This document shows positions 23,178-35,984 of a stretch of DNA of 64,000 bases, piece after piece. Source of the stretch: Pelecanus crispus (Eukaryota > Chordata > Aves > Pelecaniformes > Pelecanidae); assembly GCF_030463565.1 (NCBI RefSeq), contig NC_134643.1, positions 48,584,221 to 48,648,220 of the forward strand, written 5' to 3'. Below the pieces are notes generated by a model. It saw only the letters and a program-made list of their open reading frames with translations, did not search any database and had not been told where the DNA came from. Made by a program: the position numbers and the translations under genes. Each line of letters starts with the position of its first letter. Position 1 is the first letter of the stretch.

Positions 23178-23240
23178 GCAAAGCACTTAAGCACATTTGG
23201 TCTTAATGTTTTAAGTGCTTAACATGCTTAAGGGCTTTGC
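23178..23240. other. Imperfect 16-bp inverted repeat (possible hairpin)
   Basis: GCAAAGCACTTAAGCA (23178-23193) faces TGCTTAAGGGCTTTGC (23225-23240), complementary at 15 of 16 positions around a 31-base loop. The loop contains TTAAGTGCTT, which can pair alternatively with the AAGCACTTAA of the left arm. The size resembles a microRNA precursor or the remains of a small inverted-repeat element. Nothing in the sequence proves transcription. Confidence 0.5.
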
Positions 23241-23739
23241 TTAAAAAAGGTTCTAGTAGATTCATACCCTTTATTATTTTATGAAACTGCTGTCGAATTA
23301 GACTGGAGACACAGTATGCTCTCAAGTGGCTAAGAAACGTCCTTCTTTCTAACAAACCTACCAGCTCCCTAGTCCTGTTATGGACACTTTAAATTCTAAA
23401 TTACCTGTTGGTCTCAAATAGCAAAGCAGAACAGTTTGTTCCAAAATTCACCACTAGCAATATAAGAGGAAAAAAAGAAGAGAAACTTCAGGTCACTATT
23501 TCATGGCGAACACAGAACAACAAGACAAAAAGAAATAGGTTGCCATGATATTTTTCTCTTGTGTTCAGTATAAGAGTTTAAAAAAAAGTAGGGTAAGGTA
23601 GCGTGGTAGCCATCTGATAGAGAATGTTAAAATTTTCGAAAACAAAAGCACCCTTCCATGTTTCATTTTGGAGGTGATTTAGACATTCAGGGTGGTGGCA
23701 GAGGACCTCAAATGATGATGATGAACTGTTCCACTCTCA

Positions 23740-24020
23740 TCTAGCGCTCCACGCTCAAGCGGGACTTACCCTGTGGCTGTGCACTTGGGTCCTTGCAGTG
23801 CAGAGTTAGGTTAGCCAGACCGACTGGCTGAAAATGGCTTAAAATAACCCATTGCCTTTCAGCACGCTGTGAATCCGCACGTCAGCTACTGCGTGTCACT
23901 GGAGGAGCCAGAGCTTCAAGCATAGAGGTAGCTTGTTCGGTTGTTCCCTGGAGGTGTTCAGGGAGCCGTCAGAAGAACGTCATCCGAGTGAAAGACAGGT
24001 CTAACTAGGTGAGGAAACAA
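23740..24020. promoter_or_regulatory. Isolated CpG-enriched patch between genes
   Basis: I count about 14 CpG dinucleotides in roughly 300 bases, against very few in the surrounding AT-rich DNA. There is no associated open frame, TATA box or exon that I can recognise. It might be an enhancer, an orphan CpG island, a noncoding-RNA promoter or a young GC-rich repeat. Confidence 0.35.
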
Positions 24021-26480
24021 TATCCGTAACTGTAACGTGGTCAGTAAAGATACAAAAGCCAATGCTGGCTTTTCACCTTATCAATCATTGATGAAAAGCA
24101 AGCACAGCAGCGTTAAAATGTTAGAAAAAACACTTAAAGCATATGATTAAGCCAGATATACAGAGCTGTTAAGGGATATTTTGATGTCTGGGGGATCCTT
24201 ATTTTCTTGAAATCTCCTCTCACTTCTGGCTGTTGCTACCTCCTGACGACCTCACTGCTGTGGAACCGCAGCCTTTCTTTAGCCCTCCTTTTTGGATGAT
24301 GGCAGCAAAAAAACAGGCAGGTTTATGCATGTTTGTCTCTATTTTGCACATTCTTTCAGTGGGATCCTCAGGATACCTGCCTTGGCCCTAGCTGTGCATT
24401 GCCTGCAATATCAATACTGTATTTGCAGCAGCAGTGGCTACTGAATGAAGTTCAAGCCAGAGGAGACCCTCATAATATGTAAAGATTTGTAAATTCAGAC
24501 AGCTTTTTTTTTTTTTTCCCCTTTTTTCTGTAGCTCATAATTGCCTTAAGTTTAAAAATGTTGTTTTGAAGACCATTAACTCAGATTGCTACCTTGGCTT
24601 AAAGAATTGCTTTTTGATATGGACAATTTTGTTTTATAAAGGCAGTTACTTAGAGATTTGCTGTCTTTCTCTGCCTCCGCAGAGGAGAACATTTTTCCTA
24701 CATATTCAATTGCTGACGTTTTTACAAAGTTCATAGATGAATAATTATACCAATTATTCAGAAACTTTATATTTAATTATTTCTCATACTCCTAAAACAT
24801 TGGATATGGTCATACAGAGCAATTGCAGAAACCTGTCAGTTATTTCTAATGTAGAATTAAATGTAACTGAGATTTTATGTGATTTTATATATTTTTAATC
24901 ATCCATAATCTTATAAATGTCCTATACAGGAAAATCAAAGCATAGAGAAATGAATAATTTTATCATCTCTGAAGCTTATATTTGCTAGTTTTTCTTTAAA
25001 AGAAACATTAAAAAATCATAGTTACTGTTCTCAAGGTTAAATGTGGTGACAAAATACGTCCTCAGATTCCTTGAGTCTTGCTTATGGTATATTATAAAAT
25101 TTGCTGTTTTCTGCCTTTTCTATGATAAGTATAAACTTTGTGCTGTGTTTTAGGTAAGAGTTTAGTAGCTGTGGTATGAACAAAGCGGATGAAATGTGGA
25201 GTTTGCAGATTAAAAGAGATTTAATTTTGTGATGTATGATTTTGACTATGCCTCACACTCTACTCAACTAACACACAAAGGAGGCATGATAATTCGGTCT
25301 TGATCTTTATTCTTTTTCCCCAAGATTAGTTATCAGTTTGCGCTATGCAGTATCAAATTGAAGATGCAGGCCACCACTATAATACTTGAGTGCAGGAGGG
25401 AGAAAGAGGAGCAGGTTCTGAAATTCCCCAAGGTTCCAGACTGGTCATTGATGTTCTCCACATCCAAAATATTGGACCGACTGAAGGCAGTCATAAAACA
25501 AGAGTTGCAGAGAACCTGCAAAATAAAGTATACTGACTTCTGTGACATAATGATAGAGTAAGAACTTGTACCTTGCTGTCCAGGAAGCAAAGAAAGTGGA
25601 GGGAGGCGTTGATCTTCACAAGGAACCTGGGGAACGAGACTTTCATTGCTACCAAATTCAAGCATTCAAAAGTTGTGAGTGAGGCTGCAAAAACCTGCAA
25701 ATAAATAAATAGATGGTTAAATAAATAGCCCTGACATCTAAATAAAATAAGAAATAGACATCAAATGATTTTTGTTTCCCTCCATTTACTGGACTGCCAG
25801 GGAGCATCTGAATCATATTTTTAAGCTTTGTTGACAAAAAGAGCTGAAACCTATTTGTTTTACTCATTGCTACTGCAAATTGACATTCTCATCCAATCTC
25901 TTGAATCCAACAGGTGTCACATTAAGACACACACAGAAGCACAATGTTGATGATCAGATTTCAAAGCCTGTCAGATCCAGGATACTTGGATGGGTCTGAC
26001 AGATCCAGTAATCAGACAGTGGACTAGAAAGAGCTTTGCAGGCAAGCTTTGGCTGGCTGAATGACTCATCTGAGGTGGCAGTATGAGGAAATGGCATGGG
26101 AGCCACCCAGGAACTTTTGGAGGGGTGTCAGCTATTAAGAAACAAAGGCTTCAGGAGCTGTTAGTTGCCCAACTAAGACTTGCTTTTTCCAAGTAGGTGA
26201 GTGTGTACAGCTGTTGTCTCAGGTGACTCCTCACATTCCTTCATACAGAAGGAAAAGATGGGACTATACGTAACTGGACTTGAATTACCAAGGAATAGCA
26301 TTTGTCTGTCTGAACTCCCAATGGGTCAAGTACCAGTCTGTTTTGTCTCAAAAGTTACAGTGCAGTATTAGTCTAGAAAAAATTTCCTTTTTTATTCTTG
26401 AAATTCAGTTTTAGGAATCTTTTGCAGGACGTGTTTCACTTACGTGTACATAAGGGGCTTAGATACATGTTACTTTCATA

Positions 26481-26800
26481 AATCATAGAATCATAGAATC
26501 GTTTAGGTTGGAAGAGACCTTTAAGATCATCCAGTCCAACCATTAACCCACACTACCAAGTCTACTCTAAGCCAATCAAGGGTAGACTAGACTAAACCAT
26601 GTCCCGAAGTGTCACATCTACCCGTTTTTTGAACACTTCCAGGGATTGTGACTCCACCACCTCTCTGGGCAGCCTGTTCCAATTCTTGACCACCCTTTCT
26701 GTAAAGAAATTTTTCCTAATTTCCAACCTAAACCTCCCCTGGCACAGCTTAAGCCCATTTCCTCTCGTCCTATCGCTAACTACATGGGAGAAGAGACCAG
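26481..26800 (-). mobile_element. CR1 LINE 3' fragment (- orientation)
   Basis: Homologous to the copy at 21321-21830 and in the same orientation. It begins on + with AATCATAGAATCATAGAATC and extends through the segment encoding [11 protein letters not shown]...RRVVKNW-like residues. Similarity ends near GGGAGAAGAGACC. The short open frame at 26592-26861 covers the end of CR1 ORF2. It is 5'-truncated earlier than the other copy. Confidence 0.92.
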
Positions 26801-28268
26801 AGAATGACTGCCAGCAGCCTAAGGACCTCTGTCCAGATGTAGTTCTAAGCTGCTTAACCAAGTGTTAACAGTATGTGAATGAAAAACATCTCGGCTTGTA
26901 CATCAGTGAATCTGATCTTGAGGATAGACTGGAAACATCCTAAAAGACAAACTTGACATCATTATTGCAGCTTTTTCTGATTCATTATTTAAAAATCCAA
27001 GTTGTATAACAGATTTTTGTAATCCATCATTTTACAATGTAAGATTTTTTCCCCCTATAAATATTTAACTCAAGGTCTAAAATAAAAGTGTACACACAGA
27101 AAAAAAAAAAAAGAAGAAAAAAAAAGAACTAGCATGTGCTATATTGTGCATTATTTTCTTAAAGAAAGTTGTCACAGAGCAACGTGACTTGGGAATCATT
27201 TTGTCTGCAATGAATGGTGTAGTTCCTCCAAATTTTTTTTTCAAAACCATATTGTTTGTTTGTATTTAAAGACAACTGTTCCTAGAATCTAATATTGTAA
27301 AGCCTTTTATTAGGTGCAAAAAAACATTTTAGTTGATTCATTGAATAATCCCTATGGTTAAAAAACTCTCCTCCTCAAAAAAAAAAATAATCCAAAAAAC
27401 AAAACTAAAGTTTTCCTATTTTATACCAGGTATAGAGAAGGTCTTAGAAATAGTTTACTTAACAATTCTTGCATGAATGAAATCTCTTGGTTATTTTTCT
27501 GTACTACCAAATCCTTAGGGTAGTTATATAACCCATATACTACAGTTGTTGTGTTTCGGTATCTTAATGATCTTTTAAATAAAGAGCTGTTTGGAAGAGA
27601 TAACATGACTTTCGTTCTGTTCAAAAAGAAGGAATCGAAAAAATAACACCACATGGAGCAAAGGTATATGTGTATGCACCCACAAATGAAGAGTTTATTG
27701 AAATTATTCTGAATTTTACAGCAAATAAAGTATGACTTATGGGGATATGTAACTGCAGAATACTATGGTACCATGGTACTTTTGCTGTTTGCTGCAGAAA
27801 TAGACAGTAATGACACAAATTTCTAAATTGTTGTCTTTAATATGCAGAAGGTGCTGAAGCACTAAGATTGCAGTTGCTTTTGAAGCTGAAATCCTTTGTG
27901 AATACTTAACTTCCATTCTCCTCAAAAGTTTCCATTTATTGAAGGCAGTTTTTTTCATTATACTGCAGTTCAGAGTTACTATTCCAAGACTTACTTTATT
28001 AAAAAACCAAATCTTAACATTCTTAGCTCCCTCATTCTCCACACGCAGGGTCTTGGAATAATGTACCTCCACTTTACCTTTGTGGTTTTACAGATTTCTG
28101 TGTTAGAGAGCTGAACTGAAAGGGGCTGTAAGGGAACAAGCAAATGTGAAATGAAATACAGACAGATAAGGGACTTAATGAGGAAGTGTGGGAAGATGTT
28201 AACTGGGTATTCCTTCTCTCTGGCTCCAACCAGAGTGTCAGAGCTGGCTGAGGCATAGGTTGTGTGTA

Positions 28269-28320
28269 TTTGGAGGGAGGGAGGGAGAAAGGGAGGGGAA
28301 AGTCAGGGAGAAAGGAGGAA
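28269..28320. repeat. GGGA-rich low-complexity tract
   Basis: GGAGGGAGGGAGGGAG followed by further G/A-rich sequence. It is a purine tract with potential for triplex or quadruplex structure. Confidence 0.7.
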
Positions 28321-29890
28321 AGGGAATCTAATACTGAGTCAAGTCTTGCTAGGTTAGTGTTAGTTGAGGACTAAAGTGTACACAAGCTGTATGAACTAGA
28401 AGATACAAGATATTCTGAAAACAAACAGGGAGTTCCCGGCAGAGGATAGTAAGGGCAACCATCTGGCCCTCATTCCTGACACTTCCCTTGAATCAAGAAA
28501 AGCTGCTTGAAACTGAGAGGTTTCAAATTGAGAGTTTTTAAGATGAAACTGGAACAACTAAAGAAAGCTGATCGGGAAAAGGAGAGAGTGGGTGGCAAGG
28601 GTCAGGAATTACACAAATCAGAGTCGGTTCAATCATTCAGTAAGCTGTGCAGAGCCAGGAATATCAGTACTGAGTAGGGCAGAAATACAGATTGCTGTTA
28701 ATAGTTTGGGGTTATCAACAACACCAATCTGTCCAGATTTGAGAAGGCTTGTGGTTTAAATCTGTGTCTCAAGCAAATTAGCAGCATTTTCTCACTCTGG
28801 TCTCAGAATTAGAAGATATCATGGTATCCATGCAGGAGGCAAGGAAAACCTTTTAAGGGCTATGAAAAGGAACAGAAGAAAACTTAGCTCCAAGAACAAG
28901 ACCTTATCATAAAGCAGAAGCTCGTTTCATTCTTGAAAGGTAATGAGAAACTTTTTGTGGGTGTGTATACATTGATAGAGCATACACTGCTTATCTTCTC
29001 AACTTTATATTCTTTTCCCTGTTTTTTTTATTTTTTTTTTTTCACTGTGGTGAGGCCATTTATTACAATTTATGAAAGTATTCAAAAAAGTGTGAATCTT
29101 TAGGAATTTAATTATTAACGTCCCTTGATATTTTCCATCTCTGTTCTACTCATTCTCATCCACCATAGCACTAATTCCTTGTCCTGCTTCAAATTCCTCT
29201 GCCATTATTTACTCTGGTTGACTTAGCAAGTTCCCTAATAGGCCTGAATCAAATATTAGTGAAATAAAAATAAATTACATATAGTGCATTTAATAGGTTA
29301 ACAAAAAAAAGTTATCAGAGAAAAGTAGTCATACGTGAACTGAATTTTATCCTATTTTAATGTATCCAGTTAAATTTTTCATTGAAAGCCTCAATTTCTA
29401 CTAAAATTACATTAGTCTGTAGTTACACAGATTAGTTTTCTTCCCACTAGCTCTTAAATATAGATTTGTTATTTTCTCTTTGTATCATACTAGTCCAAGA
29501 TGTATATATTGTTAAAAGCAATATCTGCAGCTTCAGAATTCAGATCTATTGCTTTGAATGTTGGCAAGGAGTTTGCTCAGAACCCTGACTCAATCCTCTG
29601 TCTCATTCATGCTCTGATAATCTTTAGGAAGTGTAGCAAAACATTCCTTTTCAGAAAAATGACACTCAGCTAGCCATCTCTTTACACCCTTTACACCCCC
29701 AAAGAAACGAAGACAGACAGAAAGACTTGAAAGTAATTCCCTAGTCCACAAAGAGTTTTGAACTTAGAAAACAGAATTAGAAAGTAATTTTGCTAGGTTT
29801 CATTATTGCTCATGATTGCATGGGGTAACATCTCAGGTTTTATGGTTTTTCCATGGTAATAAGATATTTTGAATGCTATAAATATCTAAA

Positions 29891-29929
29891 ACTAACATCT
29901 AACACTAACATCTAACACTAACATCTGAC
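29891..29929. repeat. 13-bp tandem repeat, three copies
   Basis: The unit ACTAACATCTAAC is repeated three times in a row, the third with one change, followed by a decayed copy to about 29945. A short minisatellite seed with no evident role. Confidence 0.8.
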
Positions 29930-32900
29930 ATTACCTAACACTAGCACAGAGAAGATTATGCTTCAGGGAAAATTCACCTTTGTTTAGAGGGTTTAAATAT
30001 GATCTGTTTCTCACTTTCTTCTATTTAAGTAAATTGTTATTACTAAAGTAGAGTAAGGAAATTACTCTTTGAACAGTCTAAGGAATATCTTTGTTAAGTA
30101 CTTACATACTATTTAGGACAATGAAGAAGTCCAGGGACTGTTCTAATACAAACGATGCCTAGTTAATAGAAGCTTGACTGAAGTGTTGCTGCACACGGAC
30201 TAAGTTAACTTGAAAAGAATAAATCTAGTTTTTCATAATGGTTTTTCTTTGGTAGTTTTGTCTTTTTTTCTCTATACTTCCATTCTTAATCCATTCTATT
30301 CTGTTTACTCTACAGGGCTCTAGTTTGTTGTCCTGCTTCAGATAGGATGCTTTTATAATTGGAGGCAATAGAGAAGGTCAAATGAGGGTGTGTAATTACA
30401 GAAAACCCCAGTCCCTTCACTTTAGCAAAATGTGCAAGTCTTCAGGGTTCAAACCTGGATGATTTCTGCATGGCCAGCACTCTAAATCAGGTTTCCTTTG
30501 AATGTTAATGATAGAGAAAAAGAACAGTAAAATATCTGTTGAGAACCCGCTCACTGTGTCCAGCAATTGAAATGATCCGGGATTGCTGATATGGGACTTC
30601 ATGCAAAAAACCCTGTAAGCCTACATTTCTGAACCCTGTGTTCTCATGTCCTTCGGGGGGGAAAAAATTCCTATGAGAAACATCTGAATCTGTGAAACTT
30701 CTTCAGTGTAAGATCAAGAAGTGACATTGGGAACTGTAGTTTTTATCAGACAGACTTCACAGATAAAAGTTGAGAGACAAACTCCAGACTTTTATATTCT
30801 CTTAAAGAAAGTAATCTGGAACTGGTCTTTAAAAAAATTAGATTTTCTTCATGTATCTAGTGTAATTGTGGCAAATCAGACAGCCTACTTCAGTGCATTG
30901 TTCTCTGACCTGGTCCTGCAATCCATGTTTCTGTGACCTGGATGGATATAGATTATATAAACAAGATCTCTTTCTGAGCATTCAACAAGGCAGAAGGCAA
31001 AAGAAGATATGCTGTGCTAAAACATTTTTGATGCCTTATTAGCAGCTTTCAGTAGTGTGTGAAGAAACATAATGTACTATTTGCACCACTTTCCAAGGCA
31101 TGTCTTAATGTGAAAGAAAGAGCTGACATTTACTGTGAAAAGTAAAGTCTTTATTTAGATAGAGTGAGTGTTAAAATATCTGAAGTATGGTGCTTGTAAA
31201 CCTGATTTCTGTTCACTTAAGCACTTCAGTGCTTTTCTGCTAGAAGTGCATCTGCCCCTTTGAGGATACTGAAAGTCTCTCTGACTCGTCTTCCTTAGCT
31301 AAACTTTTACCAAGAAAATGTGTTTGGCAACAGGTGTGAATGAGAAAGGATTGCTCAGATTCACCATTATATATATTCATTAAGACTGACAATATAGAAA
31401 TCTAAAGCTTACTAAAACAGTACGGTTTTGTAGAACCGGTTGAAAGGTTTTCGGCAAACAGGGGAAAGGTCAAATAAATGGACAATATTTATTTTGCTAA
31501 TACATAAGTACGCATACACACAAGCACAAACCTGTATATGAAGACACTGCACATAATGTCCTCTGCCATATCTCTGTTAAGCTGTATCTCATCACAACAA
31601 GATCTTCATGGGGATGTTACTTGATTTTTCTGGCCAAAAAATGAATGTCTATGCTTGTTTCATGTATAAAAAAATGTTGATAGTTTCATAATTCTGGCTG
31701 TGTATTTGCAGAGCTGGCCAAAATGATGACCCATAGCTGATCTTGTCTAGTGTGGGTGTGAGCTGCACAACTGGGTAGTACACCTGATGGTCACCTTCCA
31801 ACATTCACAACATCAATTCCATGTCCTGTACAGTCACACTGGACCTGAACTGAACACACAATTGGGAGTGGGAGAAGAGCAAAAGATGTGGTGGACAGAG
31901 AAGCCTCAGTCTTCTAAGACAGCAGTAGACATATAAAGAACCTCAGATATTGCAAAGATGATAGGAGGGTAGCTTTCTGGAAGCTGCAATGATGATCAGA
32001 TAAAATAGCATAGGTGACGCAAACAAAAAATGGAGGAAATGGTTGCTATTAAAGCTAAATGAAGAAAACAGGGACAGAGGGAGAGATATTGTATTGCTCC
32101 CCAAATAACATAATGTAAACTTCTTTAAAAATATGCTGCCATCCTTTAAAGTTGCTTCCTTTCTGACACTGAGTACAACAAGCTTATGTCTGTCCTCTTC
32201 CAAGAACAAGAAACAGCAGGCTCTTACCTGTCCTCCTAGGACTGCAGAAATCAAGCTTGTGAGAACTAGTATTTCAGTTTTCCTATTGAAGTAGCACCCA
32301 GTCAGCAGCAGAAGGTGGAATTGCACAAACCAGAGTCTAATCTTGTTTTCTGAGAAGAGTAACTGATACATGGGTATCCTACTGCACTTATTTTTTTTAA
32401 CTGGTCTCTAGAAACTTGGCCCATTGTGAATTACAGGAGATCGGTACTACTCATCAAATGGAGTTTCCTCTGCAATTCCTTAAAAGCATCCCGATTGCTT
32501 CATGGATTGTAAAAGTGGAGTTACTACAGAGTTGAAAGTGCATGAAATTTGATGCAAAGTAACACAAAAGACAATAAGAGTAGAAGACATCATCCAGGTC
32601 ACTGAGTTCAATCCTTCACAATTTTAGGCTGGCAAGTATTGGAGACTTTTCATGTGGAATTCATCTCTTGTAGCTGTAACCATGTGAAAGTCAGATATCT
32701 AGGTCTAAACTAGTTACGCAGACTTCCTCCATGCCTAATGAAGAATGAGGCACTTTAGGGGAGCAATCCTGCATCAAGAATTATGTATCTGTAAACAAAC
32801 AATCTACCTTGGACTAAACACTTCAGCTTTGAGTGTTGCAAAGATGCCAGGTGAATCTTGATTTGAGCCTATACTGAGTCACAGAAGTTTCTCCCTACAC

Positions 32901-35900
32901 AATGATCATCATCAGACAAAAAATATGAGCCAGAAAAAGAACAAGTTCTCTAAAATAAAAGTGAAAAAAACCCAAAGCAAGATTTGAAGTAATAATCACC
33001 TTGCTTCTCCTGGTATCTGGTGTCATAGAAAATACTTTTCCAGTGCCATGTGAGATACTCATTGAGTGAATGTTTGAGAGAAGTGTCAAAGATTTAGGAA
33101 ATATTTTGCAAATTAAAAAAGAAGAGAAATAACATGTCAGATAAAATGGACATAAGGTAAAATTTTAGCAGTAAGTTTATATTTATGGAATTAAAAATTA
33201 GATTCTCAGTTCTGATAGAAATTACTAGCATGTGGCTATGAGTGTGTTATGTATCTGCAGCTAAAGAAAGCCTCAAAGACAATTTACATGAGGGAGTGTT
33301 GAAAAAAAATTGCAGAGTGTGGAAAAATGATTGAAGATTAAATTTTTGTTTCAAAGGATATGTTCTGTGAAACTGCTATGGCAACAGAGAGATTAAGAAC
33401 AAGCTTATTTATACATGTTGGTCTGGAAATTTTTGTCACTGAAAAAATGACAGGAAAGCTTGAAAACTCTCTAAAAGGGAAGCTGACTTACAGTGTGTGA
33501 CAATATTGCATATATTGCAACATTTAGGTCTTGATTCAGTAAGTATGTGTGAATGTGCTGAAGTTTGTGTGCTTTGAGTAATCTATCTGTACAAACAAAC
33601 TAACCTTCTTTAACTTATCTATGTTATCAGTGGCATGAGTATTGCTTTCTTTTTCATTTTACAGATTATCCATTGTTCCTGGGTGAATCATGAATCTAAA
33701 AGAGGTCAACTTTACATTTGTAATTCTGTTACTAGCAAAAAAATGTGTTATTGAAGTTTTGGGCTGGCAATCACAATTTTCCTTTCAAAAATGTTTGTGA
33801 TTACTGTTGATGTTTTTATCAGATTTTATACACTGTCAATAGAAAGCTCAGGATTTTATTTAATTTTGGAACCAGACACTGAAGCTATAAAATTTGCATC
33901 TATATTCGAAAATTTTGGAGCATATGGTTATCAGATGTGTACTCTTTCTTTAAATGTTTAACAAAAAGGGAGATAATAGTGAGTTGGTGAATATTCTGGA
34001 CAGAAGACGACAAGGAGGAAAGAAGTAAGAGGGAGTCTAAGGATAATGCTCTTTTCCTTGTTTTACAGGAATTGAGTAAGCAACACAGTGTCTTAGACCT
34101 TATCGTTGCAACCAGACACTATTTGACCTGTTGTAAAGTAAGGAATCAATTTTTCTAAAGTTGCTAATAGTTCTGTATGCCTGATTTGTACCATGTTAAT
34201 CAAGACTGCCTTTTAGAAAATGGTACTTTCTCCATGCTGCTTTTTTTTCCCCAAACTATTTCAAGCTAAGCATCTACAAACTGAGGCAGCTTGTAAACCA
34301 TAAACTGCCACTTGCAAATTATTGGTAGGTTTTTGATCAAATTCCAGGCTCTAACAATGTTTCAGGCCCATTTTCAGGTGTAAATAAAGCTGTAAGTAAA
34401 TTACAAAAGTTTCCATGACTCTTGTGCTCCATCAGTTTCCCAATCCATGGGGAACACGTGATTTTAACAGACAAAACCATGCATTTTGCCTTCACCTTCT
34501 TTTGGGTGAGGTAGGTGAGTTCCTACTGTGGACTTAAGATTACTGGCAATACGAGAAGCTTTTGCAGAGGATGCCTCCAGTTCAACGTGTACCCATGTCA
34601 CATCAGCCAATTTGTAACCCAGGGTAAGGAGACCAAGTGATGAGCTGCTGTTCATGGTCAGTGGTCTTATGACGATCTGTGTTACCAGTGAGCAGGTAGC
34701 TGAGGAGGCAGCAGTCAACATGGCAAAGAATAATTCAGCAGAGTACGGATGACAGAGCTGGGAATTTGGGCTGCTTCATGTTTGGGACCAAAGGGTAGAA
34801 TATCTGTTTTAATTATGTTTAGCTTCTGAGGCTTTGACTTTCACATGAACAGAAGATAATTAGAAAACAGTCCTGCTCCAGGCTTGAAGCCTACTTTTCA
34901 CATCCACACAGCTTAGGGTGGAGTGTCAGGACTTGTGTTAAGCGTCATATTCCCAGGGGCCCCAAGCTCAGCCTCTGGAACTTAAGGATTAGCAAGTTGG
35001 ACCCTTTTACTTGTGAATGCATATTAAGGCATTGCCTGGAGAGACACAGTGAATAAAGCATAGACAACAGCATTCTATTTTGCCTTTTAAGTTTTTCTTT
35101 TGTTAAAACCAGTAACATACAGCTTCCATTCAGTTCAGATGATGAAATAACAGTTTCCCAATAGAAGGAAAATCACTGTATTCTCAGGTGAGAATACAAA
35201 GTTTTTAACCCGGAGCGTTTTTTTTTACTTGTAAGCACTTAACTGTCTACATATACAGATTATAGATCAATGCCACAATACTTGAAGTGTAAGAGTATTA
35301 ACTACTTAGAATAAAGCTTGAAACATCACAAGTCCCATCACCCCTTGACACCAATACCCATGGCTCTTGCAAGAAAAACCCATACCCTGTAAAAGCTTCA
35401 AGATTCACTGCTTCTACTGAGTTACTCAGTTCTAGAAGGTGCTGCGGTTGCTGATGTGACTTTCTCTACACACTCACCTGTTAGCTGAGGTAATTCTTTC
35501 AGAATCAGTGGGAATCTTCCTGCGTTGAAGCCAAAGCCCATCTTTAAGCCAAAGTTAAATCTTCCTTGAGCTGATGTCAAAGTATTCAGAACAGGAGTTA
35601 TATCATGATATCTAAATACGGTTTAAGTACTTACTTTGGAATGCCCAGGACCTTACACTTGATCCACCAGAAAGGTGCACCAGTATTACAGGTGAGACAG
35701 AGCACAAAATACAACTAGTAAACTCTGCTAAGAAGAAATAGACGAAACAGTGTAGTCAGGAATCGCTGCTGCAGTGGCATAGAAATATATTCAAATACTT
35801 GATTAAAAAAATAATAGCTGTGAATATCTCTCCTAAGCAATCTGTTGAAAATAAAGTTATCTGGCATGAACAGACTAGAAGGAAAGTCACTTTACTAATG

Positions 35901-35970
35901 AAGAATTTCCCTTGCTTTTTAGGTAATGAGTGGAAAACAGGTCTTCACGAGTATGTTTTTTTGCGATATA

Positions 35971-35984
35971 CCACCATCTGGTGG
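35971..35984 (-). promoter_or_regulatory. Candidate CTCF-type core (- strand)
   Basis: On the - strand the sequence CCACCAGATGGTGG fits the CTCF core pattern CCASYAGRKGG. The base after GG is T rather than the favoured C, so affinity is doubtful. It is also a near-palindrome with an E-box. Confidence 0.3.

Larger units (their letters stand above)
21831..26480. other. Intergenic DNA downstream of NTS
   Basis: AT-rich with scattered moderate-GC patches. It holds an imperfect hairpin (23178-23240) and an unusual CpG cluster (about 23740-24020). The short frames here have no family resemblance or splice support. Confidence 0.65.
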
